A stretch of 64,000 nucleotides of DNA, taken from the NCBI RefSeq assembly GCF_024198255.1, contig NZ_JAJVKW010000003.1, positions 682,001 to 746,000 of the forward strand, written 5' to 3'. Position numbers and translations under genes: made by a program. This document shows, piece after piece, positions 32,903 through 42,034 of the stretch (position 1 is the stretch's first letter; each line of letters begins with the position of its first letter). The notes beneath the pieces are model-generated. The model worked only from the letters and a program-made list of their open reading frames with translations, searched no databases and was not told the DNA's origin. The stretch is from Myxococcus guangdongensis. GTDB taxonomy: Bacteria > Myxococcota > Myxococcia > Myxococcales > Myxococcaceae.

Positions 32903-32920
32903 GGTTACCAGCGGTCCCTG
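32903..32920. repeat. 18-bp direct repeat, GH13 side (candidate attachment site)
   Basis: Identical to 30449-30466. It covers the last five codons and stop codon of the GH13 gene (..RDRW-stop on the minus strand) plus two bases beyond. Integration at the 3' end of a gene with rebuilding of that end is the usual behaviour of site-specific elements. Confidence 0.8.
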
Positions 32921-34872
32921 GAGAGAATCACCGCGCTGTACGCGCCCAGGGACACGGCTCCGCGCGCGGGCATTCCGTCCCGCTCCCCCCACGTGCTCCA
33001 GAAGTCGTGCACGTGCGTGCCGCCGAAGTCCGGTGAGTAGCCCTGCCAGTCGCTGTTGAACCGCACCCGCCACAGTCCATCCGAGGGCAGGCCCAGCTCG
33101 TACCCGCTGAACGTCCGGTGCCCCAGGTTCACGATGACCACCACGTCGTCACCCGCTCCACCGTGCTGCCACCGGTGGAACGCGAGCACCTTGTCGTCGT
33201 GGTTCAGGTGGAAGACGTTCACGCCCTCACCGCGCAACCCCGCGCTCGTGTCGTGCCAGTTGCGCCGCAGGCGGATGAGGTCTCGATGTGCCTGGAGGAT
33301 TCCTCCGAACCAGTCCGACTTGTTCCAGTCCAACGGGTCCCCGTCATCGAAGTGTCCGTCCTCCAGGAACTCCTGCCCCATGAACAACATCGGAATCCCT
33401 GGCGCCGTCAGCGTCAGCGCCGCGCCCAGCAACGCCTTCTTCTTCGCCAGCACGTCCCCGGGGTTGTACGGCGACACCTCCGTCGGCAACCGACTGCGGC
33501 CGTTCGCCACCTCGTCGTGGCTCTCCGTGAAGATGACCCGCTGCATCGACTGACCGTTGTAGCGGAAGTACAGCGCGTCCCGGACAGCGCTCAACTCCCG
33601 CCACTCGTCGAACGGCGCTGTCAGCGCCGCACGCACCGGGTGCACGAAGGCCGCGTCCCACTGCGCGTCGAACCCCGCCCCCTGCGAATGTGTCACCGCC
33701 GGGTCCGCCGCCATGTCCTCCGCGATGAGCAGCTTCCACGGGAACTCGCGCTTCACCGCCTCGGTGATCGAGCGCAACAACTCCCAGCCCGCCGGATTGT
33801 CCACGCCGCTCGTGGTGCGAATCTCCTTCGTCGCATCCAATCGCAGCCCATCCATGTGGTACTCGCGCAGCCACATCAACGCGTTGTCGCGCAGATAGTC
33901 GCGCACCTCGTGCCGCCCGTAGTCCGGGCGCGTGTCTCCCCACGGCGTGTTCGCTCGCCAGTCCGCGTAGAAGTACACGCCCCCTCGGCCGAACGTCTCC
34001 CCATCGAAATCCCAGTGCGGCAAGTCACTGGGCCCCAGGTGGTTGTAGACCACGTCCATGATGACGCCGATGCCACGCCGGTGCGCCTCGTCCACGAAGC
34101 GCTTCAAGTCGTTCGGCGCGCCATACGTGCTCTCCGGCGCGAACGGGAACGTCGGGTTGTAGCCCCACGAGAAGTCCCCCGCGAACTCCGCCGAGGGCAT
34201 CAGCTCCACCAGGTTCACTCCCAGGTCCCGCAGGTAGTCGAGCTTCTCGATGGCGCTCAACCAGTGCCCCGGCCCCCAACCCGGCGAGTCGTGGAACGTG
34301 CCGATGTGCAGCTCGTAGATGACCGTCTCGTGACGCGCCGGCATCTGGAAGTGCCCGTCGTACCGCCACACGAAGTCTCGATGGTCCAGGATGACGCTGT
34401 TGCCCGTGGAGTGCGTGACGTCCGCGGCCCTCGGGTCGTTGCGCCAGCGCCAGTCACCGTACCGGCCCTGCACGATGTACTGATACTGCTGTCCGTTGTA
34501 CGCCCCCGGGATGTCCCGGGAGAAGTTGCCCGAGGGCTCGCGCGCCAGCTCCACCGCGTGCCAGTGGCTGAAGTCCCCCACCACCTGCACGCGCTGCGCA
34601 TGCGGCGCCCACACGCGGAACGTCGCGCCACCGTCGTACGGAATCACGCCCATGCCTGGGCGCCATGAGGGCTCCGGCTGTGGCTCCAACGGAACGAAGG
34701 CCGTGAGCGCGCCCGGAACCTGGAGCTGCTCCGCCGGCCCGAACAACTCCGGCGCCGAGCGCGAGCGCGCGGTGCGCCGAGTCACCTCGTTGCCTCGGGC
34801 TCTGCACGCCGTCTCGCTGAAGTCCTTGCGCGGCTGGCGCACCTCGTTCGATTTCGCCTCTCGCGTCGACAT
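32905..34872 (-). CDS. GH13 alpha-amylase-family enzyme, branching-enzyme-like
   Basis: A 655-residue protein starting at the ATG at 34872 (GGGGGG upstream). After a charged N-terminus comes a CBM48-like domain (about 75-170; ATFRVWAPHAQRVQVVGDFS), then the GH13 barrel. Region I is DVVYNH (about 272), region II GLRLDATKEI (nucleophile Asp about 342), region III LLIAEDM (acid Glu about 382) and region IV FTESHDE (about 451), so all three catalytic residues are present. A C-terminal beta domain follows. The layout fits glucan branching enzymes or trehalohydrolase-like relatives, and is probably linked to glycogen, as is the 4-alpha-glucanotransferase at 61 kb. Its last codons form one of the 18-bp direct repeats. 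Confidence 0.88.
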   Translation of the reverse strand: MSTREAKSNEVRQPRKDFSETACRARGNEVTRRTARSRSAPELFGPAEQLQVPGALTAFVPLEPQPEPSWRPGMGVIPYDGGATFRVWAPHAQRVQVVGDFSHWHAVELAREPSGNFSRDIPGAYNGQQYQYIVQGRYGDWRWRNDPRAADVTHSTGNSVILDHRDFVWRYDGHFQMPARHETVIYELHIGTFHDSPGWGPGHWLSAIEKLDYLRDLGVNLVELMPSAEFAGDFSWGYNPTFPFAPESTYGAPNDLKRFVDEAHRRGIGVIMDVVYNHLGPSDLPHWDFDGETFGRGGVYFYADWRANTPWGDTRPDYGRHEVRDYLRDNALMWLREYHMDGLRLDATKEIRTTSGVDNPAGWELLRSITEAVKREFPWKLLIAEDMAADPAVTHSQGAGFDAQWDAAFVHPVRAALTAPFDEWRELSAVRDALYFRYNGQSMQRVIFTESHDEVANGRSRLPTEVSPYNPGDVLAKKKALLGAALTLTAPGIPMLFMGQEFLEDGHFDDGDPLDWNKSDWFGGILQAHRDLIRLRRNWHDTSAGLRGEGVNVFHLNHDDKVLAFHRWQHGGAGDDVVVIVNLGHRTFSGYELGLPSDGLWRVRFNSDWQGYSPDFGGTHVHDFWSTWGERDGMPARGAVSLGAYSAVILSRDRW

Positions 34873-35112
34873 GGGTTCCCCCCGGAAAGCGGATGCTTCG
34901 CGATGCGCGGCATTCCGACAGCGCGCCGCTTCCGGGGCAAAGCCCACCTTGTCGCCCCCCGTTCAGTTCAGGGCAGTGCCTGGGTGTTTTCCCGCCCTTC
35001 GAGAGCAGGCGACCGTTCAGGTCGACACGAACGCCGCCCACCCGCCCGCTCCGACGTCCGACACCGAGCGGCTTGTTCGGGCACCCCGAGTGTCCGACAC
35101 TGGTCCTTCCTC

Positions 35113-36765
35113 ATGGCCGCCAGCGAAGAACGCCGCCTCCAGGCTCTGGTGCTTGCTCCGGTGCGCCGCGTGCAGCGACGCCTCAATGCCCTCGCGTGGG
35201 CGGAGGCGGGCCTCGCTCCACTCTGGGCCACCAGCACCGCCTGCGTCCTGGCCCGGCTGCTGCTCCGCGAGCAGTGCGTCTGGGCCTTGCCGCCCCTCGT
35301 GCTCGCGGGTCTCGCGTGGTGGTGGCGGCGTGCCCGCGCTCGCCACGTCTCGCTCGAACATGCGGCCGTGCTCGCGGACCGCTCGGCCAACGCGGGCGGA
35401 CTGCTCCTCACCCGGCTGGAGCGCCCCGTGGGGGAGTGGGAGCTCTCCGTCAATCAGCTCGCCCGTGAGGTGAAGTCCCCGAAGCTGAAGTGGCATCGCC
35501 CCGTGGCGGCCCTCATGGGCGCGCTGCTGTTCGCCTTCATCGGCTTCTTGATGCCGTTGCCCGCACCGCGCGCGGCTCGGGGTGTCCATGCCGCCGCCGC
35601 GGCGAAGGTGGACGCGGTGAAGGCACAGGCGGAGGCCTTGGCTCGCGAGGAGCCCCTGGGCGAGGCCGTGGAGGACGAGCTGCGTCGACTGTCCGAAGAG
35701 GTGGCTTCGGGCCGCTTCGACTCGGGTGACTGGGAGGCCGCCGACTCGATGGAGCGTCGACTCGCCGAGCGCGCCGCCGAGGCCGCCGCCGAGCTGGCCC
35801 AGGCCTCCGAGGCCGCGCGTGAGTTGGAGGAGGCTCTCGGCGCGGCGGGTGGCGCGGAGTCCGCGTCTCGTGAGCGCGAAGCCCTCGAACGCGCGCTCAT
35901 GGCGCTCCAGTCTTCGGGCGCGGAAGGTTCGGCGCAAGAGGGCTCGGAGAACGGGCAGCAGGGCTCGGAGCAAGGCGCATCGAACTCGGGGCAACAGGGC
36001 GGCGAGCAGGGCGCATCGAACTCCGGGCAACAGGGCACGTCGAACTCGGGGCAACAGAACGGCGACCAGAGCGCGTCGAACTCCGGGCAACAGGGCGGCA
36101 ATCAACGTGAAGGTCAGCAGGGCGCTTCGCGACAGGAACAGGCTCGCGCCCAGTCCTCCGGCTCGGTGGACCAGATCTCGGAACTTCGCCAGTCGCTGGA
36201 GCGTCGAAGGCAGTCGCTCGCCCAGCGCTTCGAGCCGCGTGAGGGGCAAGGTGCCCAGGCCTGCAACCAGCGCTCGAACTCGCGTCGTCAACAGGGCGCG
36301 AGTGGGCGCAGTGAAGGCACGCGCCAGCAATCGGGCCAGGGACAACAGGGCGGCCAGGGACAACAGGGCGGCGAAGGGCAGGAGGGTGGCGAGGGACAGG
36401 AGGGCGGCGAGGGTCAGGGCAGCGGGCGCGGTAACAGCCAGGGCCACGCGAGCCGGTCGGTGCGCCAGGGCGTGGGCTCGGGCGCTCCCTCCGAAGGAGG
36501 CGGCTCGAACCCGCTCGTCTTCGGGGGCGCGGCGGAGATGGACCCGGAGCGGCTCGCGTTCGAGCCGCTTCCGGAGGGACATGGCGGCGAGGCCGGTGAG
36601 CTGTGGGGGCTCGAGGCGGCGGACCCTCGGCGAGGCACGGGGCCCCGGGGCGCGGCGCGCGGTCAGGGGACGAGCGCTCAGGGTGACGCGGCGGCGGGGA
36701 CCGGCGGACAGCCGCTGTTGCCTCGCAATCGCGACCTCGTGAAGCGGTACTTTGGTGGAGAGTAG
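35113..36765 (+). CDS. Membrane protein with long coiled coil and Gln/Gly/Ser-rich repeats
   Basis: A 550-residue protein, first gene of the MoxR operon. Two or three membrane helices: LAPLWATSTACVLARLLL, WALPPLVLAGLAWWW and PVAALMGALLFAFIGFLMPLP (about 142-162). Residues about 165-280 are Ala/Glu-rich coiled coil (AEALAREEPLGEAVEDELRR, AAELAQASEAARELEEALGA). A low-complexity region rich in Gln, Gly and Ser (280-500) and a C-terminal tail with LLPRNRDLVKRYFGGE follow. Layout and position recall the DUF4175-type proteins found next to MoxR ATPases. It may be the substrate or scaffold of the MoxR system. Starts 241 bp from the divergent GH13 gene; this gap shows nothing notable. Confidence 0.75.
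   Translation: MAASEERRLQALVLAPVRRVQRRLNALAWAEAGLAPLWATSTACVLARLLLREQCVWALPPLVLAGLAWWWRRARARHVSLEHAAVLADRSANAGGLLLTRLERPVGEWELSVNQLAREVKSPKLKWHRPVAALMGALLFAFIGFLMPLPAPRAARGVHAAAAAKVDAVKAQAEALAREEPLGEAVEDELRRLSEEVASGRFDSGDWEAADSMERRLAERAAEAAAELAQASEAARELEEALGAAGGAESASREREALERALMALQSSGAEGSAQEGSENGQQGSEQGASNSGQQGGEQGASNSGQQGTSNSGQQNGDQSASNSGQQGGNQREGQQGASRQEQARAQSSGSVDQISELRQSLERRRQSLAQRFEPREGQGAQACNQRSNSRRQQGASGRSEGTRQQSGQGQQGGQGQQGGEGQEGGEGQEGGEGQGSGRGNSQGHASRSVRQGVGSGAPSEGGGSNPLVFGGAAEMDPERLAFEPLPEGHGGEAGELWGLEAADPRRGTGPRGAARGQGTSAQGDAAAGTGGQPLLPRNRDLVKRYFGGE
35937..36425 (+). repeat. In-frame tandem repeats encoding Gln/Gly/Ser-rich segments
   Basis: Two arrays inside the coiled-coil gene. 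35937-36130 has 21- to 36-bp units that encode variants of ASNSGQQGGEQG. 36345-36425 has about five 18-bp units that encode GQQGGQ or GQEGGE. Near-identical neighbouring units suggest copy number changes by slippage. Confidence 0.8.
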
Positions 36766-36785
36766 TCCGGAAGGGGAGAACACAC

Positions 36786-37784
36786 GTGGCAGGGGAACTT
36801 CTCAGTCCCGCCGAGGCACAGGGGGCGGCGGAGGTGGCGAACCAGCTCAAGGCTCGGCTCGACACCGTCATGCTGGACCAGCAGACCGTCGTCGAGCAGG
36901 TCGTCATGGCGGTGCTCGCGCGCGGGCACGTGCTGCTCGAGGGCCTGCCCGGCCTGGGCAAGACGGAGCTGTGCAAGTCGCTGGCGAAGCTGCTCGCGCT
37001 GCCCTTCCGCCGCATCCAGTTCACCCCGGACCTGCTGCCCGGCGACATCACCGGCACCTACGTGCTGGAGGGCGAGGGCCGCCGTGACTTCGTCTTCCGC
37101 GAGGGCCCGCTGTTCGCGAGCCTCGTGCTCGCGGACGAAATCAACCGCTCCAGCCCCAAGACGCAGGCCGCGCTGCTGGAGGCCATGCAGGAGCGCCGCG
37201 TGACGGTGCTCGGCCAGACGCGCGCGCTGCCGGACCCGTTCTTCGTGCTCGCCACGCAGAACCCCATCGAGCTGGAGGGCACCTATCCCCTCCCTGAGGC
37301 GCAGCTCGACCGCTTCCTCTTCCGCATCGAAGTGCCACCGGTGGGCGCGAAGACGCTGCGCGCGCTGCTCACCACGCGCGTGCGCGGCGCGCCGCCGGAG
37401 CTGTCCTCCGTGCTCGACGCGGAGGGGCTCGCGCGCCTGTTCAGCGCCGTGGACCGCGTCCACCTGCCCGGCCCGGTGGCGGACTTCATCGGACGGCTGG
37501 TGGAGGCGAGCGACCCGCGCCAGGGCTCCGCTCCCGAGGTCGTCCGCCGCTTCGTTCGGTTTGGCGCGAGCCCCCGCGCCGCGCTCGCGCTCGCCGCGGC
37601 CGGTCGCGCGCGGGCCTTGATGCACGGCCGGCCCAACGTCGGCTTCGATGATGTGGTGGCCGCCGCGCCCGCCGCGCTCAACCACCGGCTGGTGCTCGCG
37701 TACGAGGCCTCGTTGGAGAAGGTGTCCGCGTCGGAGGTGGTGCGCGCGCTGCTACAGGCCGTGCCCGAGGTGCCGCGTGACTAG
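36786..37784 (+). CDS. MoxR-family AAA+ ATPase
   Basis: A 332-residue protein with a GTG start after GGAAGGGGAG. Walker A is LLEGLPGLGKTE (about 52-63), Walker B is LVLADEINRS (about 114-123), sensor 1 is FFVLATQNPIELEGTYPLPE and the lid has RFVRFGASPRAALALAAAGR. All key ATPase residues are present. MoxR proteins act as chaperones that load or mature metal centres or multi-protein complexes, usually with vWA partners, which here are encoded at 42-47.7 kb. Its stop codon overlaps the next gene's GTG by 8 bp. Confidence 0.95.
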   Translation: MAGELLSPAEAQGAAEVANQLKARLDTVMLDQQTVVEQVVMAVLARGHVLLEGLPGLGKTELCKSLAKLLALPFRRIQFTPDLLPGDITGTYVLEGEGRRDFVFREGPLFASLVLADEINRSSPKTQAALLEAMQERRVTVLGQTRALPDPFFVLATQNPIELEGTYPLPEAQLDRFLFRIEVPPVGAKTLRALLTTRVRGAPPELSSVLDAEGLARLFSAVDRVHLPGPVADFIGRLVEASDPRQGSAPEVVRRFVRFGASPRAALALAAAGRARALMHGRPNVGFDDVVAAAPAALNHRLVLAYEASLEKVSASEVVRALLQAVPEVPRD

Positions 37785-39543
37785 CGTCGTGGTGCTGTCG
37801 ATGTGGCTGCTCCTGGGGACTTCGCCGGAGCCGGTCGATGTGGCCGCCGCGGTGGACGTCGCCAGCGCCGCCACGGCCGTGAAGTCGCCCACCGGCTACC
37901 GCGATGCGAGCGGCTCGGTGGACTCGCTCGTCCAGGACTACCTGCGCGTCACGGTGCGCCGGGGCTCGCTCAAGCCCCAGCGTGGCTACTGGGCGGCGGA
38001 GGTCACCCTGCACAACGGAGACGCCCAGCCGCATCCGGTGCACCTGTCGTTCCGTCCTTCCTATGGCGACGTCACGCACTCTGTCGTGCGCACGGTGGAA
38101 CTGGCGCCCCGCCAGCGGCTGGTCACCTGGTTGATGGCGCCCGTGGCCTGGCACTCCGGCTCGCTGACCGTCGAGATTCCCGGCCTGCCGCCCATCACCG
38201 AGCACCTGTTCCCCGACAATGATCGCTTCGAGCCCGTGCTGGTGGTGGGCAACAGCGAGTCCTTCGAGGCCGCCACGGGGCTGTCCAAGACGCCCGAGCA
38301 GGAGGACCCGCTGTTCGCCGTGCGCTTCATCGAGGCGCAGGACGCGCCGCGCGAGCTGGCGGCGTACGCGGGCTTCGAGATGGTGGTCCTCACGGAGACG
38401 GCGACCAAGGTCCCCGCGGACGTGTGGGCCGTGCTCGAATCGTATGCGCTGTCTGGCGGCCGGCTCGTCGTCGCCAACCCGCCGAGGGATTTGCGCGAGC
38501 GGCTGCAACTGCTCCAGTCCGTCCCGGTCCAGGACGGGCCCTATGCCTTCGGTGGCGTGTGGACCTGCGACGACTCCAAGGCCACGTGTCGTCACAAGAT
38601 TCAGTCGGAGCTGTCGGGCCTCACGGATGACAACCGAGGCAAGACGCGTCCGCAGGGGCTGCGCGCGCGGTGGGCGTCGAGGGTGTCCTTCGGCGATGAC
38701 GAGGCGCCGCTCCTGGGCACCGCGCGCGCGCCGGTGGGGCCGTTCCTGCTCCTGATGACGGCGTTCGCGCTGCTGGTGGGGCCGGGAGCCTGGTGGCTGA
38801 CGAAGCGCAAGGGACCGGTGGCGGTGCTCATCGCGGTGCCCGCCGTGTCGCTGGTGACGTGCCTGGTGCTCATCGCCTGGTCCGTGCTGGTGGATGGCTT
38901 CGCGGTGCACACGGCGCGCTACAGCCTGACGTACCTGGATGGTGCCCGGGCCCGCGCGGTGACGGTGGGGCTGTCGGGTTGGTACGCGAACCTGTCGCCC
39001 GACCCGCTGCGCCTGCCCGCCTCGAGCGTGCTCATCGCTCCGCACGACACGGAGGACCTGATGGCCGACATGGACTGGACGGGCGGGCTCACCGTGGGAG
39101 ATGGCTTCCTGCCGCCGCGCACCTATCGCGAGTGGGGAGAGCTCGCGGTGGTGCCTTCGCGCGCCCGACTGGTGCTGGTCGAGACGGGCGGCGAGCCCAA
39201 GGTCCAGAACGCGCTGGGGGTCGCCGTGGAGGAAGGCGCCGTGCGCTGGAACGGACAGGTGCGCCGGCTGCCCCGGCTGGCGGATGGCGAGGAGGGTGTG
39301 CTGGGGGCTCCGGAGCCGAACCTGGGGCCCGCGCAGGCCACCGCGGTGGAGACGCTGGTGGAGACGGGCATGACCCCCGCGGCCCAGTACCGACTCCATG
39401 GCGCGCTGCCGCTCTTCCAGCGGGACTTGAAGGAGAAGGAGTTCGTCGTGCGCACGAGTGGCCCGGGCCCACTGCCCACCAGCGCCTTGAGCGCGGAGGT
39501 GGAGGCGGGCGTGCATCTGATTCGGGGCGAGGTGAGGCCATGA
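37777..39543 (+). CDS. Large membrane protein of the MoxR-ABC operon
   Basis: A 588-residue protein whose GTG (37777) overlaps the MoxR stop codon. A signal peptide or anchor at the start (TSVVVLSMWLLLGTSPEP) is followed by an extracytoplasmic beta-rich domain (ESLVQ-like SVDSLVQDYLRVTVRRGSLK, VHLSFRPSYGDV). A GATase1-like segment (about 140-290; EMVVLTETATKVPADVWAVL, LSGGRLVVANPP) and two membrane helices (about 325-375; FLLLMTAFALLVGPGAWWLT, AVLIAVPAVSLVTCLVLIAW) come next, then a second beta-rich domain. No enzyme signature is clear. It may be the large exported subunit that works with the ABC transporter that follows through an ATGA overlap. Confidence 0.8.
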   Translation: MTSVVVLSMWLLLGTSPEPVDVAAAVDVASAATAVKSPTGYRDASGSVDSLVQDYLRVTVRRGSLKPQRGYWAAEVTLHNGDAQPHPVHLSFRPSYGDVTHSVVRTVELAPRQRLVTWLMAPVAWHSGSLTVEIPGLPPITEHLFPDNDRFEPVLVVGNSESFEAATGLSKTPEQEDPLFAVRFIEAQDAPRELAAYAGFEMVVLTETATKVPADVWAVLESYALSGGRLVVANPPRDLRERLQLLQSVPVQDGPYAFGGVWTCDDSKATCRHKIQSELSGLTDDNRGKTRPQGLRARWASRVSFGDDEAPLLGTARAPVGPFLLLMTAFALLVGPGAWWLTKRKGPVAVLIAVPAVSLVTCLVLIAWSVLVDGFAVHTARYSLTYLDGARARAVTVGLSGWYANLSPDPLRLPASSVLIAPHDTEDLMADMDWTGGLTVGDGFLPPRTYREWGELAVVPSRARLVLVETGGEPKVQNALGVAVEEGAVRWNGQVRRLPRLADGEEGVLGAPEPNLGPAQATAVETLVETGMTPAAQYRLHGALPLFQRDLKEKEFVVRTSGPGPLPTSALSAEVEAGVHLIRGEVRP

Positions 39544-40514
39544 GTCCGTTGCTGGAGGTGAAGGGCCTGAGGCGCGACTACGGCCCCTTGCGGGCGGTGG
39601 ATGACGTGTCCTTCAAGCTGGAGGCGGGCAGCATCCTGGGGTTCATCGGCCCGAACGGCGCGGGCAAGAGCACCACGCTGCGCATCCTCGCGACGCTGGA
39701 CGCGCCCACGTCCGGTGAGGTGCTGCTCGGAGGCCACTCGCTGGTGGACACGCCGGACAAGGTGCGTCCGCTCATCGGCTACATGCCGGACCGGTATGGC
39801 ACCTATGACGACGTCACCGTCTTCGAGTTCCTGGACTTCTTCGCGCGCGCCTATGGGCTGACGGGCGCGAAGCGGCGCCAGCGCGTGGAGTCGGTGATGG
39901 GCTTCACGGGCCTGGGGCCGCTGGCGGACAAGCTCACCACCGCGCTGTCCAAGGGCATGCGGCAGCGCGTGGCGTTGGGGCGCACGCTGTTGCACGACCC
40001 CCAGTTGCTGCTGTTGGACGAGCCGGCGGATGGCCTGGACCCCCGGGCGCGCATCGAGCTGCGCGAGCTGCTGCGGGCGCTGGCGGACCAGGGCAAGGCG
40101 GTCATCATCTCCAGCCACATCCTCACGGAGCTGGCCGAGATTTGCGACACGTGCGCCATCATCGAGCAGGGGCGCCTGTTGGCCACGGGCAAGGTGGAGG
40201 ACCTGCTCCAGCAGGACTCGAACCTCGCGTCGGTGGAGCTGACGGTGCGCCTGGCGGCGGGGTCGGAGTCGGAAGGTGCGTGGGCGCGCGCGGAGCGGCT
40301 CTTGTTGGAGCAGCCGCGGGTGTCGCGGGTGTCGAAGGAGGGTGAGGCCCTGCGCGTGAGCCTGGAGTTGGAGCCCGGCACGGGCGCGGACGTGGCGTCG
40401 GCGGCGCTCTTGGCGGCGCTGGTGACAGCGGGGCTGCCGGTGTGCGCGTTCGGCATGCGCGAGCGCAACCTCGAGGATGCCTTCATGACGGTGACGAAGG
40501 GGAGGCTCGCGTGA
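39540..40514 (+). CDS. ABC transporter ATP-binding protein
   Basis: A 324-residue protein. Walker [10 protein letters not shown] (about 38-46), Q-loop region [20 protein letters not shown], a signature-like [10 protein letters not shown] (the usual LSGGQ is replaced by ALSKGMRQR, common in the CcmA/DrrA group), Walker [14 protein letters not shown] and the switch His in [11 protein letters not shown]-terminal extension of about 100 residues ([13 protein letters not shown] to [13 protein letters not shown]) is typical of exporters of this group. Start and stop overlap both neighbours by 4 bp. Works with the permease encoded next. Confidence 0.94.
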   Translation: MSPLLEVKGLRRDYGPLRAVDDVSFKLEAGSILGFIGPNGAGKSTTLRILATLDAPTSGEVLLGGHSLVDTPDKVRPLIGYMPDRYGTYDDVTVFEFLDFFARAYGLTGAKRRQRVESVMGFTGLGPLADKLTTALSKGMRQRVALGRTLLHDPQLLLLDEPADGLDPRARIELRELLRALADQGKAVIISSHILTELAEICDTCAIIEQGRLLATGKVEDLLQQDSNLASVELTVRLAAGSESEGAWARAERLLLEQPRVSRVSKEGEALRVSLELEPGTGADVASAALLAALVTAGLPVCAFGMRERNLEDAFMTVTKGRLA

Positions 40515-42034
40515 GCACACCCATGGAGACGGCCTCGGGTGCGCCCGTGGCGGAGTCGGCCGGTGGCGCGGTGCCCGCCAGTGGTGGCGACTTCCAGGCG
40601 CGCTGGGGGGACAGGCTCAACCCGTTGGTGGTGAAGGAGGTCCGGCAGGGCTTTCGCACGCGCATCTTCTGGGCGTGCTTCGGGTTGATGTTGCTGTCGT
40701 GCGTGGTGCTGTCGCTGGTGGCCTTCGTGCAGACGCGGGACGCGGCGTTCTCCCAGTTCGGGCAGACGTACTTCTACGCATTCTTCGTGTGCCTGGCAGT
40801 GGTGCACTTCTTCGTGATTCCGTACAGCGCGTACCGCTCGCTGGCGCGGGAGCGCGAGGACGACACGTGGGTGCTGCTGGTGCTCACGGGGCTGGGGCCT
40901 CGGAGGATTCTGCGGGGCAAGGTGCTGTCGTTCCTGGTGCAGGCGGCGCTGTATGCCTCGGCGGTGGGGCCCTTCCTGCTCTTCAGCTACTACCTCAACG
41001 GCATCGCGCTGCCGACCATCCTCGTGGTGCTGGGGTTGAGCGCGGCGTGGCTCGTGTTCCTCACGGTGGTGGCGGTGTGCGCGTCGACGCTGGCGGACAG
41101 CCGGATGGGGCGCGGCCTGGTGCACTTCGTGGTGCTGGGCGCGTTGGGCCTCGCGTTCGTGATGGCGCTCGGCATCGCCAACGCATTGACGGACGCGGCG
41201 GACCGGCTGCTGCACACGGATGGGGTGTTGCTCGCGATGGGCATCACGCTGGGGGTGATGTTCCTGGACGGGTGGCTGTTGTTCGAGGTGGCCGCGTCGC
41301 GGCTGTCGCTGTCCACGGAGGACTACACGCGCGGCCCGCGTCGGGCCGTGGCGGCGCAGATGGTGTTGGCGTTGATGGGAGGCCTGGTGCTCTGGTGGGT
41401 GGATGACCAGAAGCACGTGGTGACGGAGGTGTTCGCCACGCTGGGGACGGTGCACCTGACGCTGGTGAGCCTGTTCATGGCCTCGGACGTGGATGGACAG
41501 GCGCGCGCGTTGCGAGCGGGCACCGGGCCGTGGTCGCTGCTGCGGCCGGGCGCGCTGCGGGGCTTCCGGCTGACGGTGTTGCTGCTGGTGGGCTGGAACG
41601 TGGCGTGGCTCCTGGCGGCGCACTTCTCCGAGCACACGTCGTCGCGCAGCGAGCCGTTCCGCATGGTGATGGCGGTGATGCCGGCGTATGCGGTCCTCTA
41701 TCTGTCGCTGGCGTTGTTGTTGGGGCGGATGCCGAAGTCGGACCGGTTCTCCTCGCCCGCGGCGGTGCGGCTGCTCTTCGTGGCCACGGTGGGGGTGGCC
41801 GCGGGCCTGCCGCCGCTCTTCGCGGAGGTGGTGGGGCTGGAGGCGGGCGACTCGTTGATCAACCTCCTGAACCCGGTGGTGGGGGTGGCCAACTTCTCGT
41901 CGCACGACTACTCGACGGGGCTGCCCGAGATGTCCTGGGCCATGGTGGGCTTCCTGGGAGGACTGGCGCTGTTGTGCGCGTTCATGGCCGACCGGGTGCT
42001 CGCCGAGCGTGAGAAGCGGGCCCATCGGCTGTGA
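40511..42034 (+). CDS. ABC transporter permease
   Basis: A 507-residue protein starting at a GTG that overlaps the ATPase stop. An N-terminal cytoplasmic part (RLNPLVVKEVRQGFRTRIFW, the motif of ABC-2 type permeases) leads to about twelve membrane helices, among them FGLMLLSCVVLSLVAFV, FYAFFVCLAVVHFFVIP, LPTILVVLGLSAAWLVFLTV, VLLAMGITLGVMFLDGWLLF and MSWAMVGFLGGLALLCAFMA. It has the cytoplasmic EREDDTWVLLVLTGL loop that contacts the ATPase. Cargo unknown; with the neighbours it may export or energise a surface complex. Confidence 0.9.
   Translation: MSTPMETASGAPVAESAGGAVPASGGDFQARWGDRLNPLVVKEVRQGFRTRIFWACFGLMLLSCVVLSLVAFVQTRDAAFSQFGQTYFYAFFVCLAVVHFFVIPYSAYRSLAREREDDTWVLLVLTGLGPRRILRGKVLSFLVQAALYASAVGPFLLFSYYLNGIALPTILVVLGLSAAWLVFLTVVAVCASTLADSRMGRGLVHFVVLGALGLAFVMALGIANALTDAADRLLHTDGVLLAMGITLGVMFLDGWLLFEVAASRLSLSTEDYTRGPRRAVAAQMVLALMGGLVLWWVDDQKHVVTEVFATLGTVHLTLVSLFMASDVDGQARALRAGTGPWSLLRPGALRGFRLTVLLLVGWNVAWLLAAHFSEHTSSRSEPFRMVMAVMPAYAVLYLSLALLLGRMPKSDRFSSPAAVRLLFVATVGVAAGLPPLFAEVVGLEAGDSLINLLNPVVGVANFSSHDYSTGLPEMSWAMVGFLGGLALLCAFMADRVLAEREKRAHRL

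Noticed and set aside
30449-32920. The 18-bp repeats as the target-site duplication of the IS
   Set aside because: IS5-family duplications are only 2-9 bp and adjoin the element; these are 18 bp and lie 54 bp and 1.5 kb from the IS ends.
36345-36425. Repeat array as a separate mobile or regulatory element
   Set aside because: It stays in frame inside a long gene and encodes a Gln/Gly-rich linker.
37678-39516. A 612-codon minus-strand frame
   Set aside because: Antisense to the membrane protein of the MoxR operon; no start site or domain.
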